A stretch of 49,667 nt of DNA, from positions 1 to 49,667 of the forward strand of contig CAYIKP010000004.1 of the NCBI GenBank assembly GCA_964364225.1, read 5' to 3'. Positions 8,732 to 16,309 of this stretch are shown piece by piece. The position numbers and the translations under genes were made by a program. A model generated the notes under the pieces. That model did not search any database and was not told the origin of the DNA. It saw nothing but the letters and a program-made list of their open reading frames with translations. The stretch's first letter is position 1. Each line of letters begins with the position of its first letter. Source of the stretch: 12-FULL-44-12b sp964364225. GTDB lineage: Bacteria > Patescibacteriota > Minisyncoccia > Phycocordibacterales > Zambryskibacteraceae.

Positions 8732-9310
8732 GTGTCCTTCGCTCTTCTGGCAGGAATCGTCTCACTTTTGGCATATTTGCCACTTGTGAAGGCGTGGCAG
8801 AAGGGGGACTTTGTCCCTCATCGTGCCACATGGATTATCTGGTCCATCACTTCGGGTTTAACAGCCCTTGCGATGAATCAGGGTGGTGCAGGCTTGAACA
8901 TCCTGACTCCAATCGGTTTCCTAATCGGTTCTGGATTCATCGCCACCCTTGCATTCAAGCGAGGGGTAGGTGGATGGGAAACTTTGGACAAGGTATGCAT
9001 CACGATTTCAGCCATTGGTATTATCTTTTGGTTGAAGTCTGGGAGTCCTACACAGGGACTCCTCTTCCAAATCCTTGCTGATGCCGCCGGTGGAATACCG
9101 ACGATTATCAAGGCATGGAAAGAGCCAGATTCAGAGTCGCCATTTGGGTGGATGATTTTTCTGGTCGGCGGGGTACTTATGTTTCTCGCTGCTAAAGACT
9201 ATTCATTCATCGAGATTGGCTATTCATGCTTTCTGGTAGTTTTCCAAGGCATCATGGTGGCTTTCCTCTTCCGAGGGAACTACCCGTTAAACTTGCTCAA
9301 GAAGAAGTAG
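8732..9310 (+). CDS. PQ-loop/SWEET-like integral membrane protein, 192 aa
   Basis: GTG start with a G-rich Shine-Dalgarno stretch just upstream. About six or seven hydrophobic helices in two similar halves: LLAYLPLVKAWQKGDFVPHR followed by a TW-x-x-W pattern, and GGIPTIIKAWKEPDSESPFG followed by W. The Pro-x2-x3-Lys-Ala-Trp plus Pro layout resembles the bacterial PQ-loop-like family with duplicated three-helix units; this is recognition from memory, not a search. A solute transport role would be inference. It has its own promoter and terminator and a clearly higher GC content than lysS or mraZ, so it forms a self-contained accessory unit. Confidence 0.75.
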   Translation: MSFALLAGIVSLLAYLPLVKAWQKGDFVPHRATWIIWSITSGLTALAMNQGGAGLNILTPIGFLIGSGFIATLAFKRGVGGWETLDKVCITISAIGIIFWLKSGSPTQGLLFQILADAAGGIPTIIKAWKEPDSESPFGWMIFLVGGVLMFLAAKDYSFIEIGYSCFLVVFQGIMVAFLFRGNYPLNLLKKK

Positions 9311-9326
9311 GGAATGTGTGTGAAAA

Positions 9327-9357
9327 GCGCCGAGACGAAAGTCTCGGCGTTGTTTTT
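9327..9357 (+). terminator. Intrinsic terminator
   Basis: Perfect 9-bp stem CGCCGAGAC/GTCTCGGCG with GAAA tetraloop and the tract TTGTTTTTT. It closes the membrane-protein unit. Confidence 0.88.
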
Positions 9358-9366
9358 TATACAATA

Positions 9367-9395
9367 TTGACACCAAGTAAATTTAATTTTATAGG
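9367..9395 (+). promoter_or_regulatory. Candidate mraZ operon promoter
   Basis: TTGACA, 17 bases, TATAGG. An alternative -10 (TATACT at 9452-9457 or 9457-9462) lies inside the GTGG array but lacks a -35. Confidence 0.5.
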
Positions 9396-9481
9396 TGGAA
9401 ATTAATGTAGAAATGTGGATAACTATGTCACATAGTGGGACATAGTGGGTTTATACTATACTCTAGTGGGATGAAGTGGGA
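9395..9481 (+). promoter_or_regulatory. Phased GTGG array, predicted MraZ operator
   Basis: GTGGAA, GTGGAT, GTGGGA, GTGGGT, GTGGGA and GTGGGA begin at 9395, 9415, 9435, 9445, 9466 and 9476, all on one helical face (steps 20, 20, 10, 21, 10). MraZ proteins are known to bind tandem TGGGN-type boxes upstream of their own gene, so autoregulation of the division operon is likely. Confidence 0.7.
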
Positions 9482-9494
9482 TACCCGCTAAAAA

Positions 9495-9516
9495 CAATCT
9501 CGTTCAACCGAGATTG
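9495..9516 (+). promoter_or_regulatory. Hairpin in the mraZ leader
   Basis: CAATCTCG/CGAGATTG, 8 bp perfect, loop TTCAAC, 15 bases before the mraZ ATG. The following tract is A-rich rather than T-rich, so it is not a good terminator; it may shape the leader. Confidence 0.5.
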
Positions 9517-9531
9517 ATATAAAAAAGCCAA

Positions 9532-9966
9532 ATGCTTATCGGAGAATTTACACATGTGCTTGATGACAAAAAAAGAATTTCGTTGCCGTCCAAATTTCGA
9601 AAGGAAGTTGGAAAAAAAATTGTCATCACTATCGGTCTAGACAAATGTCTCTGGCTTTTTTCCCTTAAGCAGTGGCAACAACTATCGAAGAAGCTCGCGA
9701 ACTTAGGACTTGGACAATCTGATAATCGTCAATTTACAAGAGCGTTGTTCGGAGGAGCAGGAGAGATAGACGTGGATTCCGCGGGGCGCATATTACTGCC
9801 TGAATATTTGTGTGATCATGCAGGGCTCCGTTCCAAAATAGTTTTTGTAGGAATTCACGACAGAGTGGAATTGTGGAATGAAAAAGAGTGGCAGTTGCAT
9901 AAGAAAAAAGCATTAGAAAAAGCAGACACGTTGGCAGAAAAGCTTGGCAATCTCGGCACTCTCTAA
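9532..9966 (+). CDS. mraZ: Division/cell-wall operon regulator MraZ
   Basis: DNA-binding protein with two AbrB-like swapped-hairpin domains; it represses its own operon in other bacteria. Both signature motifs are present: DDKKRISLPSKFR near residue 11 and DSAGRILLP near 82. It has 144 residues, normal. The ATG lacks a Shine-Dalgarno. It heads mraZ-rsmH-ftsL-ftsI-murF, the standard gene order, and the GTGG array upstream is its probable target. Confidence 0.95.
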   Translation: MLIGEFTHVLDDKKRISLPSKFRKEVGKKIVITIGLDKCLWLFSLKQWQQLSKKLANLGLGQSDNRQFTRALFGGAGEIDVDSAGRILLPEYLCDHAGLRSKIVFVGIHDRVELWNEKEWQLHKKKALEKADTLAEKLGNLGTL

Positions 9967-9967
9967 A

Positions 9968-10861
9968 ATGACACAACACACTCCAGTTCTTTTACAGGAG
10001 ACGATAGATAATCTGACGCTTCTTTCCGGTCAAACAGTTCTTGATGGAACATTTGGCGGAGGAGGACATTCGGAATTAATCGCAGAAAAAATAAATCCTC
10101 AAGGCACATTAATTGCATTTGATGTTGATGAAAAAAGTCTTTCAATTGCAAAAAAAAGAATTGAAGACAAAGGTTTAGAAATCACAGTTCATGCAATTAA
10201 CGAAAACTTTAGAAACATTGATGATGTTCTAAAGAATTTAGGAATAGAAAAAATTGACAGGGCACTTTTGGACTTAGGTTTTTCAAGTGATCAAATGGAA
10301 GGAGAGGGAAGGGGTTTTTCTTTTAAAAAAGATGAACCGTTGCAAATGACCCTTTCCGGAAAAGGAGATTACACAGCAATTGATTTCCTAAACACAAAAA
10401 ATGAGGAAGAAATTTCTCAAGTGCTTATGGAATACGGAGAAGAAAGTTTTGGAAGGCAAATTGCTAGTGCAATTGTTGAGAGAAGAAAAGAAAAACCAAT
10501 CACAACCACAGGAGAACTAGTAGAGATTATAAAAAGTGCAACTCCAGAATGGTATGCGTATAAAAAGATTCATCCTGCGACCAGAACTTTCCAAGCAATT
10601 CGTATAGCAGTAAATGATGAATTAGGCGCATTAAGGGAATTTCTTTCTAAAGCGCCCCAGATTATGGACAAACACGGGAGATTAGCCCTAATCACATTTC
10701 ACTCTCTAGAAGACAGAATTGTTAAACAAAAAATGAGTGATTGGGAGAAAGAAGACATAGGAAAAAGGGTAAAAAGAAGTGTATTTAAGCCATCTAGAGA
10801 GGAAGTTTTATCAAATAGAAGGTCGAGAAGTGCGAAATTAAGAGTTTTTGAATTTAATTAA
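9968..10861 (+). CDS. rsmH: 16S rRNA m4C1402 methyltransferase RsmH
   Basis: S-adenosylmethionine-dependent methylation of C1402 in 16S rRNA. The family N-terminus HTPVLLQETIDNL is followed by the SAM-binding loop DGTFGGGGHSELI near residue 33, DLGFSSDQ near 105, and the C-terminal signature AVNDELGALREFL and TFHSLEDRIVK. It has 297 residues. The ATG at 9968, one base after the mraZ stop, is preferred to an upstream ATG at 9944 inside mraZ. Confidence 0.96.
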   Translation: MTQHTPVLLQETIDNLTLLSGQTVLDGTFGGGGHSELIAEKINPQGTLIAFDVDEKSLSIAKKRIEDKGLEITVHAINENFRNIDDVLKNLGIEKIDRALLDLGFSSDQMEGEGRGFSFKKDEPLQMTLSGKGDYTAIDFLNTKNEEEISQVLMEYGEESFGRQIASAIVERRKEKPITTTGELVEIIKSATPEWYAYKKIHPATRTFQAIRIAVNDELGALREFLSKAPQIMDKHGRLALITFHSLEDRIVKQKMSDWEKEDIGKRVKRSVFKPSREEVLSNRRSRSAKLRVFEFN

Positions 10862-11185
10862 ATGACGCAAGCAATAGCAATAGTACAAAGAAATAGACAT
10901 ACATCACAGGTATTTTTAGCCATTGCTTCAATTTTTGTAGCTATATATATACTTAGTGTAATTTCAATAGTAAGAGAAACATCAATTCGTGCTCATGCAG
11001 AGGCGGAGATTTCTAAGCTTGCGTCTAATGTTGGTGATTTGGAATTTGCATATATCAGCATGAAGAATAATCTAAAAGAGATAAATCTAGCCGACTCAGG
11101 GCTTGTTCCTGTTTCAGAACTTTCTTATATTTCAAGATCTGGCAACGCAACAGCGCTCGCCATTACTTCAATAAAGACCCAGTGA
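10862..11185 (+). CDS. ftsL: FtsL-like bitopic division protein
   Basis: The ATG abuts the rsmH stop. One membrane helix at residues 18-38 (VFLAIASIFVAIYILSVISI), then an extracytoplasmic heptad-like segment (ISKLASNVGDLEFAYISMK). It has 107 residues. FtsL proteins are too divergent for motif calls, so the assignment rests on position between rsmH and ftsI, size and topology. Expected partners are FtsI and FtsW at the septum. Confidence 0.75.
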   Translation: MTQAIAIVQRNRHTSQVFLAIASIFVAIYILSVISIVRETSIRAHAEAEISKLASNVGDLEFAYISMKNNLKEINLADSGLVPVSELSYISRSGNATALAITSIKTQ

Positions 11186-11192
11186 TAATTTA

Positions 11193-12914
11193 ATGGCACT
11201 TTACTCTGGAAGAATAAGATTTTTTTCCATTGCGATATTTGTTTTCGGACTGCTTCTAATCTCTAGGCTTTATGTTCTTCAAATAGTTGAGGGTAGTGAT
11301 TATATGGCGCTTGCTGATAGACAATATATTAGGTCTACATTTGATTATTACGATAGAGGCTCAATATTTTTCTCCAATAAAGACAGTACTCTTGCTCCTG
11401 CCGCGTCTTTAAAAAATGGTTTTATTTTGACCGTACATCCAGATGAGGTAAGTAGTGCAGAAGATATTTATACAAAACTAAATCCAGTTTATCCGCTTGA
11501 TTTAGCCGATTTTTTATTAAAAGCTAATAAAAAGGGGGATCCGGAAGAAAGACTTGGATTGAGGTTATCAAAGACTACTGCAGACAAAATTGAAGCGTTA
11601 AAAATTCCCGGTATTCATTTGGCCCAAGAGAGATGGCGTTTTTATCCTATGCTTAAAACCGCCTCCCATGCAGTTGGGTTTGTTGGTTTTGATAATACAG
11701 ATGATCTAAATGGAAGGTATGGATTGGAGCGATTCTATGAGGAAACTTTAGGAAGAAATAATAAATCAAGTTATGACAATCTTTTTGTTGAAGTTTTTAG
11801 TGGATTAAAAAAAGCAATTACGAAGGACCAAAAATTTGAAGGTGATATTGTAACCACAATTGAACCATCTGTACAATCATTTCTAGAGCAAAAATTATCT
11901 GAAATAGAAGATACTTGGCATTCTGACTATTCGGGGGGAATAATCATGGATCCAAACACAGGTGAAATATTTGCGCTCGCGCTTGCTCCGTCCTTTGATC
12001 CAAATAATCTACAAAAAGAAAAAAGTGTTGATGTTTTCCAAAATAAATTAGTAGAAAGCGTATATGAGATGGGCTCTATTATAAAACCCCTTACTATGGC
12101 GGCGGCAATTGATGCTGGGGCTGTAACTGCAGAAACAAGATATTTTGATGCTGGCTCTATCGTCTTGAATGGTAAAACAATTTCAAATTTTGATCACAAA
12201 GCCAGAGGAAATGTTCCTATGCAAGAAGTTTTAAATCAATCCTTGAATACTGGTGTAGTGTTTGCAATGCAAAAAATGGGCAAAGACAATTTTTCAAAAT
12301 ATATGAAAAGCTTTGGGCTAGGGCAAGAAACTGGAATTGATTTGCCCAATGAAGCGCATGGGCTTATTGATAACCTAGATAGCCCCCGTGAAGTTGAGCA
12401 CGCAACTGCCGCCTTTGGGCAAGGTATCGCAATGACTCCTATTGAAACAATAAGGGCGTTGTCTTCGCTTGGAAATGGTGGTTTTTTACCAAATCCTCAT
12501 TTGGTAAAAAAAATTACTTACAAACTTGGTGGGGAAAAAACAATAGTTTCTAATCCAAGTGTTAGGGTTTTGAAAAAAGAAACATCTGATGAAATAACAA
12601 GCATGCTTATAAAAGTGGTTGATACAGCGCTTCTCGGTGGTACGGTTAAAATGCCAAATTATAGTATTGCTGCAAAAACAGGTACGGCTCAACTTGTTGA
12701 GAACGGAAAGTATGCTGAAGATAAATTCTTACACTCATTTTTTGGATATTTTCCTGCCTACGAACCAAGGTTTATAGTGTTTCTTTTTAATATGTATCCT
12801 AAGGGTGCACAATACGCTTCCGAAACCCTAACACATCCATTTATAGATATAGCTAAATTTTTGATAAACTATTACGAACTACCACCAGATAGAGGACGAT
12901 CTGAGACCCCATGA
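11193..12914 (+). CDS. ftsI: Septal transpeptidase FtsI (PBP3)
   Basis: Class B PBP cross-linking septal peptidoglycan. Membrane helix at residues 9-28; transpeptidase motifs SIIK near residue 294 (MGSIIKPLTMA), SLN near 349 and KTGTAQ near 493. It has 573 residues. It belongs to the mraZ cluster and overlaps murF by four bases (ATGA). It differs from the elongation paralogue at 4534 by context. Confidence 0.95.
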   Translation: MALYSGRIRFFSIAIFVFGLLLISRLYVLQIVEGSDYMALADRQYIRSTFDYYDRGSIFFSNKDSTLAPAASLKNGFILTVHPDEVSSAEDIYTKLNPVYPLDLADFLLKANKKGDPEERLGLRLSKTTADKIEALKIPGIHLAQERWRFYPMLKTASHAVGFVGFDNTDDLNGRYGLERFYEETLGRNNKSSYDNLFVEVFSGLKKAITKDQKFEGDIVTTIEPSVQSFLEQKLSEIEDTWHSDYSGGIIMDPNTGEIFALALAPSFDPNNLQKEKSVDVFQNKLVESVYEMGSIIKPLTMAAAIDAGAVTAETRYFDAGSIVLNGKTISNFDHKARGNVPMQEVLNQSLNTGVVFAMQKMGKDNFSKYMKSFGLGQETGIDLPNEAHGLIDNLDSPREVEHATAAFGQGIAMTPIETIRALSSLGNGGFLPNPHLVKKITYKLGGEKTIVSNPSVRVLKKETSDEITSMLIKVVDTALLGGTVKMPNYSIAAKTGTAQLVENGKYAEDKFLHSFFGYFPAYEPRFIVFLFNMYPKGAQYASETLTHPFIDIAKFLINYYELPPDRGRSETP

Positions 12915-14233
12915 GAGACGCGATGAAAAAATTTGTTAAAGAGATAATAGTGATAGCCTTAACAAAGCTCTCTATAAAAGTTCTTGCTAAATATAGACCT
13001 AAAATAATTGCTGTTACTGGCTCTGTTGGTAAAACCACAACTAAGGATGCAATTTTTACTGCAATTTCTCCGAATAAGATTGTGCGTAAAAGTGAAAAAA
13101 GTTTTAATAGCGAAATAGGAATTCCCCTTACAATTTTGGGTTGTAAAAATGCTTGGAATAATCCATTACTTTGGCTTCAAAACATTTTTTTTGGGTTAAT
13201 GCTTGTTGTTAAAAAAAGCGAATATCCTGAATGGTTGGTTTTAGAGGTGGGGGCAGACAGGCCCGGAGATATAAAAAAAGTGTCTAGTTGGCTTCATCCA
13301 GATATTGTGGTTATAACCATTTTGCCAAAGATTCCTGTTCATGTTGAATATTTTGGCTCCCCACAAGATGTTTCTCAAGAAAAATTGTATTTAGCAAAAG
13401 CTTTAAAAATTGATGGCACTTTAGTTTTGAATGCCGATGACGAAGATCTAATAAAGCTGACTAGTGGTATGGAAATAAAGAAAATAACTTATGGTCTTAA
13501 AAGTGATGCCGATATACAAGCAGGAGATGTACTTATTGAGGCTCAAGATAACGGAGAGATTGAAATGGCTTCTGGAATATTTTTTGATTTAAAAACTAAA
13601 GATAAAACCGCACCTGTGTCGATAAAGGGATCAATCGGAGAAAGTACAGCCCTTGCTTGCGCCTGTGCAGTTGCTGTTGGTTTAGAGATGGGTATTTCTT
13701 ATGAAAATTTAGTTAAAAACATTTCAAAATTTAAAGGACCATCAGGAAGAATGAATTTAATTTCTGGAATTAAAAACTCTTTGATTATTGATGATTCCTA
13801 TAATTCTTCTCCAGCCGCATTGTTTTCAGCATTAGAAACTCTTAAAAAAATAAAAGTTAGTAATAAAAAGGGAAGAAAGATTTCAGTACTTGGCGATATG
13901 CTGGAGCTTGGTAATTTTTCAATTGAAGAACATAAAAATTTAGGAAGGGTGGCTGGAAAGATAAGTGATATTTTAATTACGGTGGGACTACGCTCTCGTG
14001 GGTTTGTGGTGGGTGCTCTTGATGGGGGATTGAGTGAGAAAAATATTTTTCAATACGAAAGTTCTCAAAAAGCTGGAGCGGAATTTCAAAATATGATTGA
14101 GGCGGGAGATATTATTTTAGTAAAAGGTTCTCAAGGTGTAAGAATGGAAAAATTTATTGAGGAAATAATGGCTAATCCAGAACATAAAGGGGATTTACTT
14201 GTGCGACAAGATAAGGAGTGGGAGAAAAGATAG
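12911..14233 (+). CDS. murF: UDP-MurNAc-tripeptide:D-Ala-D-Ala ligase, N-terminally short
   Basis: Adds D-Ala-D-Ala to the cytoplasmic wall precursor using ATP. The Mur ligase P-loop TGSVGKTTTKD is at about residues 35-45; DDSYNSSPAA, typical of MurF, is near 295, and the C-terminal ligase domain follows (GDMLELG, VKGSQGVRMEKF). In model MurF the P-loop lies near residue 110, so the N-terminal substrate-binding domain is almost absent here, replaced by one hydrophobic segment (KEIIVIALTKLSIKVL). Last gene of the division operon. Confidence 0.88.
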   Translation: MRDAMKKFVKEIIVIALTKLSIKVLAKYRPKIIAVTGSVGKTTTKDAIFTAISPNKIVRKSEKSFNSEIGIPLTILGCKNAWNNPLLWLQNIFFGLMLVVKKSEYPEWLVLEVGADRPGDIKKVSSWLHPDIVVITILPKIPVHVEYFGSPQDVSQEKLYLAKALKIDGTLVLNADDEDLIKLTSGMEIKKITYGLKSDADIQAGDVLIEAQDNGEIEMASGIFFDLKTKDKTAPVSIKGSIGESTALACACAVAVGLEMGISYENLVKNISKFKGPSGRMNLISGIKNSLIIDDSYNSSPAALFSALETLKKIKVSNKKGRKISVLGDMLELGNFSIEEHKNLGRVAGKISDILITVGLRSRGFVVGALDGGLSEKNIFQYESSQKAGAEFQNMIEAGDIILVKGSQGVRMEKFIEEIMANPEHKGDLLVRQDKEWEKR

Positions 14234-14244
14234 AAAGTGTGGTA

Positions 14245-14273
14245 TTGACATTTAGTGCTGTTTGTGATAAAAA
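14245..14273 (+). promoter_or_regulatory. Promoter of the 84-aa cassette gene
   Basis: TTGACA, 17 bases, TAAAAA, located 11 bases after the murF stop. The -35 is perfect; the -10 is weak. Confidence 0.55.
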
Positions 14274-14321
14274 TAAATAAGATAGTGATAATCCAGAGAA
14301 CCAACGAGAAAGAGGTGGAGA

Positions 14322-14576
14322 GTGCCCAGAAAGAGAGATTTTAACAAAACACACCCAGAATTGCGTCGAGGCGAGGTATTTGTAACTAACAGCTTTCTTT
14401 TAGATGAAGGTTCGGGCCCGCAATTCGGATACGATTCTCATTTGACAATTCGGCTTCGAACGAAGCGCGTGGGCCAAGTGGCCTACGATATCCATGGCAG
14501 ACGCCTCGCAAGAGCTGTACCAGTATTCGCTCTGAAGAGCGAATACGAAAAGAAAAAGGATCGTCTCTGGAAGTAA
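14322..14576 (+). CDS. Hypothetical basic protein, 84 aa (cassette gene)
   Basis: GTG start behind the strong Shine-Dalgarno AGAGGTGGAG. The protein is Arg/Lys-rich and soluble (HLTIRLRTKRVGQVAYDIHG), with no cysteine, signal or membrane segment. Its sequence is far more GC-rich than murF. An intrinsic terminator begins four bases after the stop. I do not recognise a family; a small beta-rich or nucleic-acid-binding protein is possible from composition only. Confidence 0.7.
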   Translation: MPRKRDFNKTHPELRRGEVFVTNSFLLDEGSGPQFGYDSHLTIRLRTKRVGQVAYDIHGRRLARAVPVFALKSEYEKKKDRLWK

Positions 14577-14580
14577 AAGG

Positions 14581-14612
14581 AAGGACCTTCGATTTTGAAG
14601 GTCCTTTTGTTT
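14581..14612 (+). terminator. Bidirectional intrinsic terminator
   Basis: Perfect 10-bp stem AAGGACCTTC/GAAGGTCCTT, loop GATTTT, with a T-rich tail. It also lies at the 3' end of the convergent gene at 14611-15261. Confidence 0.85.
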
Positions 14613-15261
14613 ATTTTTTAATATCGTCTTGCCATACAAAACGACAAATTTGTTTTAAAAGTAAGACAAATCCAAACCAACTCAAATACCACGCAATCAT
14701 TAGGAAAATTAAATTATTCCACTGCATTCTTATGTATAAAAATGAGTATCCTTCGATTTTAGGAAATTGAGTTGATGTGGGGTTTCCTTTATCTGAAAAA
14801 AATACCGCTACGCCAGTATTTACTTCAGATGTAACCTCTGATGCAGAGAGCTTTATCATATCAATAGGTAAGCATTTCCACTCTCCTCTCTTTACATAAA
14901 AATCCATATCTTTAATCAGAGAGGCATTGATTTTCATAGCGCCTAAGTGAATTTTTTTCCGGTCTTCAGCAGACATTTTGTATTTGTTAAAAAACTCACT
15001 ATTATTTATATAGATTTTATTTCCATTTCTTAAACACAGTTTAAACTTTAGATTGGCTCCCATAGAGTTTGGAAGAAAATCACGCACCTCTAAGGAATCA
15101 AATGTAATTTTTTTATATGGCTCAGTGTTTTTGGTTAAATCCACCTCAACTTTATAGGGCTTATATAAATGAAAAAAATAGAAAAAAGTTGCTGTACTTA
15201 GGATAAATGGAATTAAAAACACATATCCTATTTTCCATATTATTTTATCTCTTGTGCTCAT
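14611..15261 (-). CDS. Hypothetical two-TM protein, 216 aa
   Basis: N-terminal helix at residues 11-31 (YVFLIPFILSTATFFYFF) and C-terminal helix at about 182-203, with a roughly 150-residue polar domain between them and three cysteines. The topology suggests an extracytoplasmic loop anchored at both ends. The ATG lies only four bases after the tRNA-Glu gene on the same strand, so it is probably expressed from the tRNA transcript. Composition is AT-rich like the core. No family recognised. Confidence 0.7.
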   Translation of the reverse strand: MSTRDKIIWKIGYVFLIPFILSTATFFYFFHLYKPYKVEVDLTKNTEPYKKITFDSLEVRDFLPNSMGANLKFKLCLRNGNKIYINNSEFFNKYKMSAEDRKKIHLGAMKINASLIKDMDFYVKRGEWKCLPIDMIKLSASEVTSEVNTGVAVFFSDKGNPTSTQFPKIEGYSFLYIRMQWNNLIFLMIAWYLSWFGFVLLLKQICRFVWQDDIKK

Positions 15262-15264
15262 ATG

Positions 15265-15336
15265 TGACCCTACAGAGAATCGAACTCTGATTTGAGCCTT
15301 GAGAAGGCTCCGTCCTAACCGTTAGACGATAGGGCC
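15265..15336 (-). tRNA. tRNA-Glu, anticodon CTC
   Basis: Complete cloverleaf by eye: acceptor GGCCCTA/TAGGGTC (one G-U), anticodon stem GAGCC/GGCTC with loop TTCTCAA giving anticodon CTC, T-arm AGAG-TTCGATT-CTCT, discriminator A. CCA is not encoded. The first 12 bases of the tRNA recur upstream at 15371-15382. Confidence 0.92.
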
Positions 15337-15346
15337 CAATTGACTA

Positions 15347-15382
15347 CTATCGTCCTGAGTATATCGAACGGACGATAGGGCC
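15347..15382 (-). repeat. Duplicated tRNA-Glu 5' end with hairpin
   Basis: GACGATAGGGCC (plus strand) occurs at 15325-15336 inside the tRNA and again at 15371-15382. Between them CTATCGTCC (15347-15355) and GGACGATAG (15370-15378) form a 9-bp stem. It looks like a partial tRNA duplication of the kind left at integration sites. Confidence 0.55.
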
Positions 15383-15469
15383 ATTAACGCTACAGCTTAA
15401 GGCTTTTGACCTCTAGCTTCAAGTTTTTAAATGATATTATAAGAACAACCTTCTTCGCGGAGTGATGTC

Positions 15470-15787
15470 ATGCCAAGATACGACATTCGCCGTAACAGCG
15501 TGACGCAAAAAACGAGAGTGAAGAAGGACTGCACATGGTTCGTCGTTCCTTGGGACGACGATACAAGAAACAGAATTGCCACAGAGCTTTCTGAGGGGAA
15601 TCATTACCACTCTGACATCACACTTTCGAACGGAATCGTGATTCGCGGAGTGTGGGAATGCCCGCTTCAGATTATTGGGTTTCTGAAGAGGGCTGGTGGG
15701 GGTGTGAAGTTCACGGTCTTTCGCAGACGAGGCAACAGGTTTGAAGAAATACCTTTCTGGGGGAATGTAAAATTTCCATCCCAGTAA
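15470..15787 (+). CDS. Hypothetical protein, 105 aa (cassette gene)
   Basis: Shine-Dalgarno GGAG seven bases before the ATG; a -10-like TATTAT lies at 15435-15440. The GC-rich coding region ends in an intrinsic terminator. The product is basic and soluble, with aromatic and Arg-rich segments (WFVVPWDDDTRNRIA, KFTVFRRRGNRFEEIPFW) and two isolated cysteines. No family recognised. It is transcribed divergently from the tRNA-Glu unit, and the CCAATCGCA-loop hairpin lies 37 bases beyond its terminator. Confidence 0.7.
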   Translation: MPRYDIRRNSVTQKTRVKKDCTWFVVPWDDDTRNRIATELSEGNHYHSDITLSNGIVIRGVWECPLQIIGFLKRAGGGVKFTVFRRRGNRFEEIPFWGNVKFPSQ

Positions 15788-15797
15788 GGATTTGAGG

Positions 15798-15831
15798 GCG
15801 CCGAGGTCTTTTTCTCGGCGCTTTTGTTTTT
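15798..15831 (+). terminator. Intrinsic terminator
   Basis: GCGCCGAG/CTCGGCGC, 8 bp, loop GTCTTTTT, tail TTTTGTTTTT. The stem is close to that of the terminator at 9327. Confidence 0.88.
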
Positions 15832-15867
15832 ATAAATAATCTAAAAACAAAAGTAAAAATAATAAAA

Positions 15868-15915
15868 CTCAATGTGTTAAAATACCACCAATCGCACACA
15901 TTTTAACACATTGAG
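15868..15915. repeat. CCAATCGCA-loop hairpin, copy A
   Basis: A perfect 16-bp stem encloses a 16-base loop with CCAATCGCA at loop positions 5-13. Copies B (45833) and C (33557) have the same loop size and motif but a shorter stem, with a different stem sequence in C. No T tract follows, so it is not an obvious terminator. Confidence 0.85.
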
Positions 15916-15985
15916 TCTTTAAAGATTTAAAAAGATATTTAAGTAAGTATTGTTTGTTACATTTTTTATCTGATATATTAAAAAT

Positions 15986-16309
15986 GTGAAAAAAGAAACT
16001 TTATTTATAAAATCTGTTTTAAAAGTTGTTAAAAATATACCTAAAGGAAAAACACTTTCGTATGGTGATGTTGCAAAATTTGCAGGATTTCCTGGCTCTG
16101 CACGAGCTGTTGGAACACTAATGAAAAATAATCACGACAAATCGGTACCTTGCCACCGAGTAATAAAATCTAATGGGGAAGTGGGTGAATACAATAATGG
16201 CGGACCAAACAAAAAGCGCGCCATCCTCAAAAGGGAAGGCGCGCTCCGACGGCTAAATCGGCTTAGTCGCAATACAGCTCCTCATAGCCGTATCGCAACT
16301 CGTAGGTGA
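15986..16309 (+). CDS. ogt: Methylated-DNA-cysteine methyltransferase, short, with aberrant tail
   Basis: DNA-repair domain of the Ogt/MGMT family, which removes alkyl groups from O6-alkylguanine onto a cysteine. The active site PCHRV is intact near residue 51 and is followed by NGEVGEYNNGGPNKKRA. There is no N-terminal domain, giving only the catalytic half (107 aa). GTG start; upstream TATATT fits a leaderless promoter. After the conserved KREG the last ~20 residues are encoded by the terminator and 3' end of the opposite GC-rich lipoprotein gene, so the original C-terminus was probably replaced by insertion. Confidence 0.85.
   Translation: MKKETLFIKSVLKVVKNIPKGKTLSYGDVAKFAGFPGSARAVGTLMKNNHDKSVPCHRVIKSNGEVGEYNNGGPNKKRAILKREGALRRLNRLSRNTAPHSRIATRR
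16209..16244 (-). terminator. Terminator of the lipoprotein gene, inside ogt
   Basis: On the minus strand GCGCGCC/GGCGCGC is followed by TTTTTG. The hairpin lies within ogt codons for PNKKRAILKREGA. Confidence 0.75.

Noticed and set aside
8725..9081. 118-codon frame overlapping the PQ-loop-like gene in another phase
   Set aside because: The alternative frame shows duplicated membrane units and runs exactly to the terminator; this one is a shadow.
15868..15915. Hairpins A-C as integron attC sites
   Set aside because: attC ends run RYYYAAC...GTTRRRY; here the order is GTTAAAAT...ATTTTAAC and there are no L boxes or extrahelical bases, and no integrase is present.
15868..15915. Hairpins A-C as dif/Xer sites
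   Set aside because: The 11-bp arms look Xer-like, but the 16-base centre is far longer than the 6-8 bases of dif and there are three copies.
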